Origin: Nothophaeocryptopus gaeumannii
Lineage: Eukaryota; Ascomycota; Dothideomycetes; Mycosphaerellales; Mycosphaerellaceae
Assembly (NCBI GenBank): GCA_031771865.1
Contig: JASISA010000001.1
Location: forward strand, 1,240,001-1,304,000
Direction of reading: 5' to 3'
Length of the DNA: 64,000 nt
Shown piece after piece: positions 1 to 9,599 of this stretch (position 1 is its first letter; every line of letters starts with the position of its first letter). Made by a program: the position numbers and the translations under genes. The notes beneath the pieces are model-generated. The model was given only the letters and a program-made list of their open reading frames with translations. It did not search any database and was not told the origin of the DNA.

Positions 1-496
1 GAGAAGCAAAGACTGAGGCTGGTAAGGAAACTGCGACTTGGGAACTCGATCGAAACCACGGTCTAATACCTCCCCAGCTTCCTGGATCAACAGATACGGC
101 GGCGTCATTTGCCTTCGAGAAAGAAGATCATACTCTTGGTAACGCGCTGAGATATATGATCATGAAGAAGTGAGTCGTGGCAAGCGATCTGACAATCTGA
201 TGTATGCATACTGACCACAGCGACAGCCCGGATGTTGAGTTCTACGGATACTCAATACCGCATCCTTCAGAAGCAGTCATGAACTTGCGGATACAGACAT
301 GGGGTAAGGCGCAACATTAATCCTACAAGAAATCAAAGGGAAACTGATGTCACAACTAGATGACGTCTCGGTCTTTGACGTCCTCCGCAGGGGCCTGGAG
401 GACGTCGCAGCCCTCTGTGACGCTGTGGAGGAGAAGTTCACGGTTTCAAGGGATGAGTTCAATGCGACTCATCCTGACCGTGTGAGCACGAGATGA
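1..496 (+). CDS. RPC19: RNA polymerase I/III subunit AC19 (partial, 5' end outside window)
   Basis: Shared small subunit of RNA polymerases I and III, which pairs with AC40 in the assembly platform. The frame is open from base 3. Exons seen: to about 175, 221-305 and 360-496, with introns GTGAGT...CAG and GTAAGG...TAG. The diagnostic core is present: EKEDHTLGNALRYMIMK, then after the first intron NDSPDVEFYGYSIPHPSE and NLRIQTW, and after the second DVLRRGLEDVAALCDAVEEKF. These match the RPB11-like dimerisation fold of AC19. The start codon lies left of the window. The simplest stop is TGA at 494-496. However, a good donor (GTGAGC) sits at 482, and an acceptor at 546 would join in frame to a lysine/proline-rich tail, so the true C-terminus is uncertain (see the next entry). 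Family identity is secure; the 3' end is not. Confidence 0.9.
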
Positions 497-546
497 TGCG
501 TGGGCTGCTGCTTGTAAAGGAAAGATAAACGTCTTCGTACTTGAAG

Positions 547-885
547 CCACGCAAGCCATCCGAGAAGAAGAAGCGCATGACCAAGACCAAGCCGGCCAAG
601 CTCGCTGCGAAACAAGAGCCTCCGGAAATTGTGGCAACACCGACACTACCACGGATGCGACCACTCTCCCAGCCCAATCCGATGCGAACATCCAGCTCTC
701 CGAGATTGACGCAGTCCTTGAGATTGAGGCAGCTCTTGAGGCAGGCCTCCGCAACGAGCTTCAGGGCGAGCAGATCAAATATCTGCGAGGGACAGGGTTT
801 CAGAACGGGCGTTCAAGAGGTTCTTGAAATGGTAGACAGAAGCAGCTTTTCTACGGGTATGATATGTACAACATGCTGTAAGTGA
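547..885 (+). other. Possible RPC19 C-terminal tail with shifting reading frame
   Basis: If the intron 482-546 is used (a branch-like ATAAAC lies about 20 bp before its end), RPC19 continues with a tail starting PRKPSEKKKRMTKTKPAK and stays open to TGA 883-885. Codon quality then moves between frames. The first frame looks coding to about 650. A second looks coding from about 650 to 788 (SDANIQLSEIDAVLEIEAAL). A third covers 791-832 (DRVSERAFKRFLKW). The second frame resumes at 840-881 (KQLFYGYDMYNML, stop TAA). No intron I can place joins them. This may be single-base assembly errors, a decayed tail, or chance. The convergent NDUFA6 gene ends at 906. Confidence 0.4.
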
Positions 886-905
886 CTTGATTCCGAAGCT
901 TCTTC

Positions 906-1615
906 TCAATTGCGTCCCTGCAATATGTCAATATGCTGGCCTAGTGCAAGAGATGGTTTGGCAAACCTCAATAAAGCCTTGAATGAAGTTCTTCGGTAAT
1001 CTCGCCTTGGGATCCTCCTCTGCCCGAAAGTACTTCAGCACGTGCGTGAGCTGTTTCCAGAAGTTCAATGTTTCCTACAAGACCATAATGTCAGCACATA
1101 GTCCTCTGCTCTTCCCATGCTCCTTTTTTGCATTTCCGCATCTGCTGTGTAGCTTCCGGCGCTTCTGAATTATCTCTTCTTCCCACGTATCCACATACCT
1201 GAAACTCCTGATGACTATTGAACAGCAACACATCCACCGTTTTCAACTGACTGACATATCGATGTCTCTCGAACTCTTGTCGGACTTTCGTGCGGATCGC
1301 GGAGACGGGCATGTTGAGCGAGTACATGGTCTGGACCTCGGGAGCCTATGGGTATCCTGATCAGCATGCGCGCCTTCGTCCCAATCTTCCCTCTCTTCCG
1401 TGACATCCTGTCTGCTTTCTCGGTTCGCGGTTGCGTTCGTCTGGTCTACGTACCGCCCTCAACCAGTCCCGGTAGCTGGAGAGCACTCTGGTCTTCGCAT
1501 CGGCGAAGCTCTTGGCTGCAGTCCTCGTCAGTCCGCTGGCTGTTTGCGCGTTAGGAGTGGGGGAATGCCTACACGAGCGCGTCCGCTGCGCGAGATAGGT
1601 TGGATTGATCACCAT
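906..1615 (-). CDS. NDUFA6: NADH:ubiquinone oxidoreductase LYR subunit (NDUFA6 / 14.8 kDa)
   Basis: Accessory subunit of mitochondrial complex I, of the LYR-motif family that binds acyl-carrier protein on the matrix arm. Exons on the minus strand: 1615-1454, 1345-1199, 1074-967 and 917-906, giving 142 residues. All introns are GT-AG and fall in phase 0. The start ATG opens MVINPTYLAQRTRSC, and the LYR-type helix VLSSYRDWLRA ends exon 1. Exon 2 carries APEVQTMYSLNMPVSAI and VDVLLFNSHQEFQ. Exon 3 has ETLNFWKQLTHVLKYFR and FIQGFIE. The last exon encodes only GRN and the stop, giving the family-typical FIEGRN end. The 3' end faces RPC19. Confidence is high because every exon junction restores conserved family sequence. 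Confidence 0.93.
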
Positions 1616-1978
1616 GTTGACTGTGCCTCGCGTGCTACATTCAAGTGTGTCGTCGGCCGCTCGAGATGTGAGGTCGCAACCGACGCATTGATGCGCCAAG
1701 GCCAGTGACGCTGAGTAAGTTTGCGAACGGCACGTGCAAGTGGACGATCAATATAAGCACACGAAGACAAGGTTCGGTGTGCAAAGTAATGCAACATCAA
1801 TCTTTTTGGTATCTATTCATCATTCACCACCGCAGAGAATCTATTGATCCAACGTGAACTCCATTCATCATGCGGGATGCGCATTTGGCACAGCGTCTAT
1901 ACCATGCCCATACGCAACGCGGTCCGCCATGCTTGCAACCCAGAAGAAGTCATTACCATTCTTTCACCCTGAACATGC
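1616..1978. other. Intergenic, promoter of NDUFA6
   Basis: This 363-bp gap lies between the start of NDUFA6 and the end of ARB1, both on the minus strand. It must hold the NDUFA6 promoter and the ARB1 3' UTR. I see no further gene in it. Confidence 0.5.
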
Positions 1979-3924
1979 TTAAACAGCACCGTTCTTCAAC
2001 ATCTTCTTCCTCAGGTGGTTCTTGTAATCACCAATGCTGCCGTCCCACCGGGTGACGGTCTTATTCTCGCACACCATGATGTCCTTGGCGATCTTGTCGA
2101 GCAGTCTACACTCTGGTCAGTACATATATGCAAGTCTAGGGAGGAAAAGGCTTACCTGAAGTCGTGAGAGACGACGACAACACCACCAGAGAAGGCGTTG
2201 ATGGCATCGGCGAGAGAGTCAATGGTTGGGATATCCAAACCGTTGGTAGGCTCGTCGAGGAGAAGCATGTTGGGGCTCTCAATGGCCAGGAGGGCGAACA
2301 CGATACGGCTCTTTTGTCCCTCGGACAGAGTACCCATAATCGCGGTTTGAGATTCACCAGACAGACCGTAGCGGCCGAGCTGCTGTCTCCAGTACTGGTA
2401 GTCTTGAGAGATGGATGGATACTTGTCGCGAACAAATTCGAGGGAGGATTTGGTGAGGTCGAGCTGCTCGGCAGAGTGCTGGCTGTACATGCCCAACTTC
2501 AAGTGCGTGTGTCGCGACACAGAGCCGCCCGTTGGCGAGAGCTTACCCGTGAATATGCGGAGAAGAGTAGATTTGCCAACACCGTTCGGTCCGACAAGCG
2601 CTGTTCGGCTGTCCATGTCGACACCGAAATCGAGGTTCTCGTAGAGGTTGTCCTCCTTCTTGCCTGAATAGGAGAAGGTGACATCGTCGAGAGACAGCAC
2701 AGGTGGGGGTAGCTTCTCAACATCGGCAAAGCGGAAGGTGAAGATGCGGTCCTGGTGCACTGGCTGGATGAAGCCATCTGCCTCCATCTTGTCGAGAATT
2801 TTTTGGCGACTCTTGGCCTGTCGCACCAAGTTGGCGTAGGTACCAGCCTTGGCAATGAACTCCTTGATGTGCTTGATTTCTTCTTGTTGCTTTTCGTAGG
2901 CCTTTTGTTGGTTGACTTCGTTCTCAGATCTGGTCTTCATGTAGGAATCGTAGTTACCACCGTAGTACATGAGCGATTTGAAACGCATGTCAATCATGTT
3001 TGTGCAGACACCGTTCAGGAAGTCCATGGAGTGAGAGACAAGGATGAGGGTGCGGTCCCACTTCTTGAGGTATTCTTCCAGCCACACGCAGGCTTCCAAG
3101 TCCAAATGTGCGGTTGGGTCGTCGAGAAGAAGCAGAGATGGCTTGACGAAGAGCGCCTTGGCCAAGGCAACACGCATACGCCAACCACCGGACATGTCCT
3201 TAGTCTTCTTGTCCATCGTCTTCTTGTTGAATCCGAGACCAGTCAGGATCAAAGCTGCGCGAGTGTGGAAGGTGGACGGATCCATGCTGTCCAGGCGCTC
3301 GTAGATGTCCTCCAACTTCGGGCTGTCTGGACCCTCCTCTTCCAGGATGTCTTCCGCGAGCTTCTCCAACCGCTTCATCTCGTCCTCTGCAGACTTGACG
3401 ACCCATTCGAGTGCACCAGTGTTTGAAGGCTCGGCGCCCTCGTTGAGCAGGTAGATGTCGATGTGCTCAGGGAACGGAAACTCGCGCTTGGAAATGGATT
3501 TGAGCAGGGTAGACTTGCCGCAGCCGTTCTCACCGAGCAGACCGTATCGTCGACCGTAGTTGACCTCGAGGGTAGAGTCGGAAATCAGCACTCGACCGTG
3601 GAATACCAGGGAGCAGGAAGTGATCTTGACGTCTCTGCTTGCCTCGAGCGAGGCCAGAACACCGGTCGTAACTCGGTCTGAGATGCCGTCCTTGTCCTCT
3701 TGCAGCTTGACTTTCTCCATCTTCTTTGTGACCTCGTTATCTGGGACAGCATCGACATCGTCGCCGTCCATCAAAGGAGGGGTCTCGTCGCCGTTGGCGG
3801 ATGACGCCTCCGAGCCGGCCTTGGAGGCATTCTTGGAAGCGAGTTTGCTGGCGGCGGTCTTCTTGGGCTCTTTGCCAGCGGCGGCGCGCTTGGCCTCACG
3901 TGCTGCCTTGGATGCGGAAACCAT
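1979..3924 (-). CDS. ARB1: ABC-F ATPase Arb1, ribosome biogenesis
   Basis: Soluble twin-ATPase of the ABC-F family with no membrane domain, needed for 40S and 60S subunit maturation in yeast. Two exons, 3924-2156 and 2105-1979, give 631 residues. The N-terminus (about 1-90) is basic and Ala/Lys-rich. The first cassette has Walker A GENGCGKST near 131-139, signature MSGGW near 244 and a Walker B region reading LLLLDDPTAHLDLEACVW. That DDPTAHLD form is characteristic of Arb1, as opposed to the DEPTNHLD of other ABC-F proteins. The second cassette has GPNGVGKST near 445-453, LSEGQ near 533 and DEPT near 557. Exon 2 supplies LLDKIAKDIMVCENKTVTRW and a lysine-rich end. Length and motif order fit the family throughout. 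Confidence 0.95.
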
Positions 3925-4441
3925 ATTGGCGGTGGTGGGTGGAAAGTAGGTGGGTGAGTGTTCAAAGGAAGCGCCTCAAAAATTGTTGTGCAGAGGCGGG
4001 CGTAGTGGGGTAGGCTGCCTGTGCTTTGTCGCGGCGTACGAGTGAGCGTGGGAGGTGGCAGTCGGCCGGAACAGATAGTTTCGCTGTTATTGAGTATCTG
4101 TACGCAGGCCCGCTGCGAGTCGTGAGGAGAATAAGCAGGAGAGGTACAAGTGCGAGGTGCGAACAGAGACTGCACATTTGCTGTTGAATTGTCTTGGGCA
4201 GCAGACCCTGGTTCTGTGACGACGTCGGCACGGACGGCGGAAGACCCGCAACTCTATTCACCAACGCATTGATTGGCCTTCTTTCCTTCACCTTCACCGC
4301 GACAACGAACGTTGACAATCTCAAAAATATGGCAATGTCATAAAATCTCAAACATTTGCTATGGGGTACTCACCGGTCATCGGATCAGTCAAACTCCAGA
4401 GTGATGGCAAGACGTTCTACCTTCCGAGGAGCCATCGACCA
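3925..4441. other. Intergenic, ARB1 upstream region
   Basis: This 517-bp stretch between the ARB1 start and the 3' end of the SDR gene is pyrimidine- and purine-skewed near ARB1, consistent with a promoter and leader. No supportable ORF was found. Confidence 0.4.
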
Positions 4442-5455
4442 CTACTTCTGCTCAATGTCCGTACTGAGAGCAACTTTCCGAACAGTCTCGAGATTCGACG
4501 CCATGCCTTTGACCTTGACATCGAATCTCTCCACACAGTCCGAGCCGAGCGGTAGTCGCAGGATCTTGCTTTTGAGAGGACCTCCCATTCCTTGGCCGCT
4601 CACAACCTCCACGATGCGGTCGGCGGCCTTTGCTGGCTCACCCGGTTGCTTGCCGTGCCAGGTCTCGAATTTGTTCAGCACCGCCTTGACTGGCGCGTAT
4701 TCCTCCACATGGGCCTTGCTGTTCGTCTTGTACGCATTCAAGAAGTTGGTGCGGAACGCGCCAGGCTCTACGATGAGCACGTCGATGTTGTAGTCGGCGA
4801 CCTCACGGGCAAGGGCTTCCGAAAGTCCTAACGTGCTGTCAGCAGTCACTCACATATCGGGAAACGGACCCTACTCACCCTCCAACGCGAACTTGGACGC
4901 AGCGTAAAGGCCCGAAGACGGCAGGCCATCGATTCCAGCAATGCTCGTCACGTTGATGATGGTGCCCGTCTTGCGCTTCCTGAACCCGGGCAACGCGGCC
5001 CTGATCAGGCGGAATGGCCCATACAAGTTGACGTCCATCTGGGCGTGCACTTCCTCGTCCCTGCTCAAATCGTCAGTCTACCTGGGCTCAGGTGATGTCG
5101 AGCAGATCGACCAAACGTACGTGAAGTCTTCGAGAGGACCCAAGTACGACATTCCGGCATTATTGCACAGAACATCGATGTGGCCATGGATCTTCTCAGC
5201 TTGCTGCCATACTTCGGAACAGGCCTTTGCGTTGACAACGTCAAGCTCCACGACCTTACCGCCAGCCTTCTCGATCTTCTCAACCGCGTTGGACGCCCGC
5301 TGACGACTGCGTAGAGATCCAATGACTTTGTGTCCATCCTTGAGAGCTTTGAGGGCGATTTCGAGGCCGAAGCGTGCTGAGACACCGGTAAGGAACCAGA
5401 CTTGCGACATGTTGTTGTGTTTGGTGAGCTTGGTGAGAACGTCTTCGATGGTCAT
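4442..5455 (-). CDS. Classical short-chain dehydrogenase/reductase
   Basis: NAD(P)-dependent oxidoreductase with a Rossmann fold. Exons 5455-5121, 5060-4879 and 4827-4442 give 300 residues. Motifs in order: cofactor loop TGVSARFG (about 23-30), NNAG (98-101), active-site serine in NVTSIAG (Ser151), and Tyr164/Lys168 in LYAASK. After the third junction comes GLSEALAREV and VLIVEPGAFRTNF. Both introns restore conserved SDR sequence across the join. The start could instead be the second methionine at 5410 (MSQVWFLTG), which sits at the usual distance from the glycine motif. The overall pattern resembles fungal SDRs of the retinol/17-beta-hydroxysteroid dehydrogenase type, but the substrate cannot be read from sequence. 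No biosynthetic partner gene is adjacent. Confidence 0.88.
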
Positions 5456-5489
5456 ATTTTGGCTCTTCTCTTCGATACTTTCACTCGGC

Positions 5490-5498
5490 CTTATATGT
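5490..5498 (-). promoter_or_regulatory. TATA-like element upstream of the SDR gene
   Basis: The minus strand reads CATATAAGG about 35-45 bp before the SDR ATG at 5455, a plausible TATA position for a short fungal leader. Judged by position and motif only. Confidence 0.35.
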
Positions 5499-6785
5499 GC
5501 TCTTGCTCAATGGCACTTCTCTTACCTCGAAAACACTAGCCTTCTTTGGAAAGTTCGTGCTCCGTCATGGCTCGCTTCAGGTGATCTTGCTTTCCTCTCA
5601 CAGCTCTAAAGGTCGGAGGAAAACGTTATCTCCGCCGAGCGCGAATGGAAGTCCCTGAAGCCACTCACTGAACTCTTGACACACCGCGAATCGTGTCTGT
5701 TCGAACGCGCGAGCATCTTGCGTGCAGTGCTGCGAATAGACTCTGCGATCCTCGCCATCTCGATGTGCAGCGCATTAAAGGCCTTCCCTAGAAAGGATAG
5801 GGTTACCAAATGCTAGGTTGCATTTCTCAACTCCTCTCCGTGAGGACCACTCGAATTCTTCCAGAAACAAGGATGGCGGTAACGCTGCAAATTATGATTC
5901 GAAGCGCATAAGTGGCGATGGCGAATGTGAGTACTAAATTGCGGCTGGCTACTCCCTCCGAGTCCGAATCAATTGCCCTTCATGATCATGCACTTACGGG
6001 ATCTTCGCAATACCGTACGAGTCCATGGGTATTCAAACACGCAACAGATTGTCGCTCATTGTCGGGCGGTGTTGAGAAGTACACAGTCTGCTAAGAGGAT
6101 GATGAACGGTGGATCAACCCACTTTGCCCGGTGTGTTTCAAGACGAGCACCGGATACTTGGTTTCCGCGCAGATACGTCCAAAAACGAGTCGGATGCTCT
6201 GTACGAAGTCATACTCTGCATGTTTATGAAGCACTGTACCATCGCGATTCAATTCGCCAATCGATCGGTCGCAAAGCTGCAAGTTTGTACCGACTTGAAC
6301 CTCGCTATCTGCATGGACATCAGACTTCGTTTCGTCACGCTGATACCACAGACGAAAAGAGCTCCAAAAGAATGCAGCTTCCCAAGAATGAAGAGCCACA
6401 ACAATGCACAAGTAGCTTGCATACCTTAGGCACGCGAGAGGCAAAAAAGGCCCGAACGCGGCGAGAACTTCTCGCAGCTTGCGCGACTTGTCACGCCACC
6501 CCTCTCGAGAGCAATCACTCATGGCACCAGAAGTGCGGAGAGAGCTCACTTGGATCAACGCACCAAGTACATCACGTGTAACACTCCCACGAGAACAATA
6601 CGCGCGCGGCAGAGGTTGTTGAGTGGGTTGGAGTAAGTACTTATTTTCTTTCTCTTCTTGCTCGCTTTTCTGTAGCTACTGCTATTCAGCATTGGAATCC
6701 TTCATCGAGAGAAAGAACATACCGCAACAACTGCTGCAAAGCATTTGAAAGCATCTATCGAATATTGAACGTGATCCCCGAAGCA
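5499..6785. other. Intergenic, no supportable gene
   Basis: About 1.3 kb. Overlapping ORFs up to 202 codons occur on both strands between 5973 and 6581, but none has a convincing start, domain or consistent codon bias. A GTAAGT at about 6632 followed by AG sites before 6786 could be a 5' UTR intron of the small gene that follows. Confidence 0.4.
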
Positions 6786-7151
6786 ATGATGTTCATCCAA
6801 CCAGCCTTGTACCCCGTCGACCTCAAGTCTCTTCCACGAGGCATGAACAAGAAAGCCAAAATCATCACCAAGACATCATCACCTGCTACCAATAAGAAAG
6901 AAGTTACATCGACCCCACAACCCGTCACGACGAAACACGCTCGCCGACAAAGCAAAGTCTCATCGTGGTTACATCGAGGCGTGAGCAGCAGCTCATCTTC
7001 CGGGGTTTCAACGGATACCAAGAGCATCGCCCGCTCAGAGACTAGCAGTATGGAAGTCGTGAGAATCCCGACTACCAAGGCTGACATTGAGGAGTTGTTG
7101 CCGATTGTGCCGGTTGAGGAGTTGGAGTATTTCGGGTTGAAGGAGAAGTGA
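6786..7151 (+). CDS. Small basic serine-rich hypothetical protein
   Basis: A 121-residue single-exon ORF from ATG 6786 (a second in-frame ATG is adjacent) to TGA 7151. The N-terminal MMFIQPALYPVDLKSLPRG is hydrophobic/neutral. It is followed by a Lys/Ser/Thr-rich, probably disordered middle (about 20-90) and an acidic-hydrophobic end, DIEELLPIVPVEELEYFGL. Codon use is C/G-ending like the neighbouring genes, which supports coding. I recognise no family. The C-terminal segment looks like a short conserved helix or docking motif. It is isolated, with more than 1 kb of non-coding sequence on each side. Confidence 0.55.
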   Translation: MMFIQPALYPVDLKSLPRGMNKKAKIITKTSSPATNKKEVTSTPQPVTTKHARRQSKVSSWLHRGVSSSSSSGVSTDTKSIARSETSSMEVVRIPTTKADIEELLPIVPVEELEYFGLKEK

Positions 7152-9599
7152 GGGATGAAGCAGTGACAAAGCAACACAAGGGAAGAAGAGGAAGAGAAAG
7201 TCTACCGCTGCATGAAAGCTTGCGCTGAGTTTATATCCTCCAGGCGGTACCTTTGGCTACGCAAAAGCGTTGAAAGTTATGAGCAAGCGCGAACATCAGC
7301 ATATTGTCCTGGCAAGCCGGATTGGTTATTTGGGATGCGGTGACGGATGCTGAGCGAGGAGCCACTGCAGTGTTTCATCGAGAGCCTCCGGTAAATATTT
7401 GACGCGACGGGAGGGAAGGTACGATGCTGTGAAGTGTTGGTTATTGAGACAGCGCAAAAGAGTCCGAGAACCGTGCAATTGGGACGAGTCGGTTGACTTC
7501 AAGCATAGAAAGGAATGCTGTGAATGTGGTTGGCGTGTAGTCATCTTACAAGATGTGTGCCGACACAAGCGGAAGGAGGGGAGCTTCTCTAGTTGGCGTT
7601 TCCAACAGTCTTAATGATACCATTCATGGCTCAACTCGCATTCACTCGCGTTCCATCTTCCAGATGAGCTGCAGGCGTTATCTGTGGTCATGTTGACCAT
7701 AATCGAGCTGGGCAATCGAGAAGCGTCTAGGCTGAGAAGCTGCTTTGCGGCGAATACGATAGATTGTTAATCATGAGAGACTCACGCTCGTGGAAGACTC
7801 ACAAGAGATGGAGTTGATATTTCCAAGTCGCTGGTTGCCTCACGTAATGTTTAGTCGTCCGCGGACATCGTGAATACAGCCAAGGGTGGCGGTATACTGA
7901 TAGGGCGGACTGCACTCCGTGCGGCGAAGAGAAGCCGGTACGGTCCGATAGATATATTTGACAGGCGCTACAGGCAATCTGTCAAATGTAGGACTGGCTT
8001 CGGAACTTGAACCCGAGGGTTTGCAGAGCCTTGCAATGGACGAAATTGCGGGGTTCTTGTGTTATTGTGGTCTTCCGGTGATATGGCCGACTGGAAAGGG
8101 GCCAACATTGAGTTCGTTGGAAAGTTGTACGGTCAAGGAGTCAAGGAGCCGTTCCAGCGCAATGGTTCTGTACACGAAGCTGATCTCCGCCGGATGCCGG
8201 TAAGAACTGCGAAGGGTGCAAAGTTAGTGCACTGTCAAAATTCGTGCATTCTCGTCAAGTGGGCGCAGCAACGGTCCTGAATACGCGATTGAAGTCCTTA
8301 ATCTTGTAGAGAGAATGTGGGAGGGCTATTGTTATAGGGCGAGACAAACTGTCGGTTTCGGCATCGGGTACTGTGCTATACCAGCGTGATGTTACAGTTG
8401 GAGCGATCCAGAAATGGAAACCCAAAGTCGTTGTAATCCCATGTAGAAGTTTGTTCCTTGAAAAAGGTACGTATCGCCGGGGTACGTGGTCCGTGGTCCG
8501 TGTATCGCTGTCTAAATGTCTTCGGCATCCGTGAGACGGTTTATAGCCGCTCATGGCTTGCCAACGGTGTTCTCGGCGGTACTTCGCCAGCGGATGCTCG
8601 TCCGCATGCCTTGCTTCTGCGAAGATGAATGGCCTGAGAGGAGCGAAAGCTGAGGGGGCTAGCGAGGAGCTGCAGGACTCATATGTGGAGCTTTGGAGGT
8701 CGCATGACCGACCTTGCTCTTGGTCAACGGACGGGAAAGTGGAAAGTGGGAAGATGTAGGAGGCATGGAGGTAAGCTGGGCAGGAAGGTGCATATAGGAC
8801 AAGCATGATGGGCCAGCCACATGCGAACGGAGAGCTGCCACCATAACTCCACACAGCCACGACAATCGTCAATAGCTGACCAGGCTGTACCCGGGCGGCG
8901 GTCAAATGTGTTCGCTCTGGAACAACCAATCAATCTGTGCAAAGCTTGCGCAAATGACGCAAATGATGTCTTATCCGTCCCAGCACTAACGCACGCGGCA
9001 ACCAAGCAGATTGCCGTCATCGATACCCATGCCCATGCTCCCGCTATGATGGAAGCCAAAATAGTCTGCTGGCGGACCGTGCTCCATACTCACTTTCACT
9101 CGCAAGCTGTCTGCAAGCTGCGGCAGCGTCCACCTCATCCCTCATCTTCCTCCGCCTGAGTTGTTGGTGCTGTGCTGGACGGGACTGACTGGACTGGACA
9201 CCCCTTCACCAATTCTCATCGTCCGAAAGCTTCTTGTACAGCTGGTCCGCGCCATTGTGGCTAGTGGCCCGACTGCTCTCCAATGCTTCTTTGCCCACTG
9301 CTCTCCTTTCATTACTCTGTTCACTAATTGCATTGGGGTTGGGTGCTATCGTGCATGAGAAGCGTCGGTGCAGGCGCCTGCTGCTCTCTAGCGATGCGAT
9401 ATTCACTTCATTTATAGCCCTGCCCTGCCCTGCCCTGCCTTGCCCTGCTTTCTGCCCTTGAGCGCCGTGACTGGGCCTGTCCTCGTCCTTGCTCTGCCAG
9501 CAGCGCGCGCGGAAGCCATAGCCATATCCAATTTCAATTCCGCCAATCTCCGCATGCGTCCACAACTTTCTGCGCGATACGAGAAGCCGCCGGGGAGCG
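7152..9599. other. Long intergenic region upstream of the PH-LRR gene
   Basis: About 2.4 kb with no supportable gene. ORFs here (for example 8255-8929 minus) lack an ATG start or domains. The last 500 bp is pyrimidine-rich and holds a pentamer repeat, consistent with a long promoter and leader for the 9600 gene. Confidence 0.4.
9417..9450. repeat. CCCTG pentanucleotide microsatellite
   Basis: About six copies of CCCTG, one interrupted (CCTTG), lie in the leader or promoter about 150 bp before the PH-LRR start. Read directly from the sequence. Confidence 0.8.

Noticed and set aside
2755..3426. 223-codon plus-strand ORF
   Set aside because: Antisense shadow of ARB1, created by its codon bias.
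5973..6581. Overlapping 202-codon plus and 155-codon minus ORFs
   Set aside because: Neither has a domain or consistent bias, and they mask each other; typical of random ORFs at about 50% GC.
8255..8929. 224-codon minus-strand ORF
   Set aside because: Its first codon is TTG, not ATG. No domain and irregular codon use.
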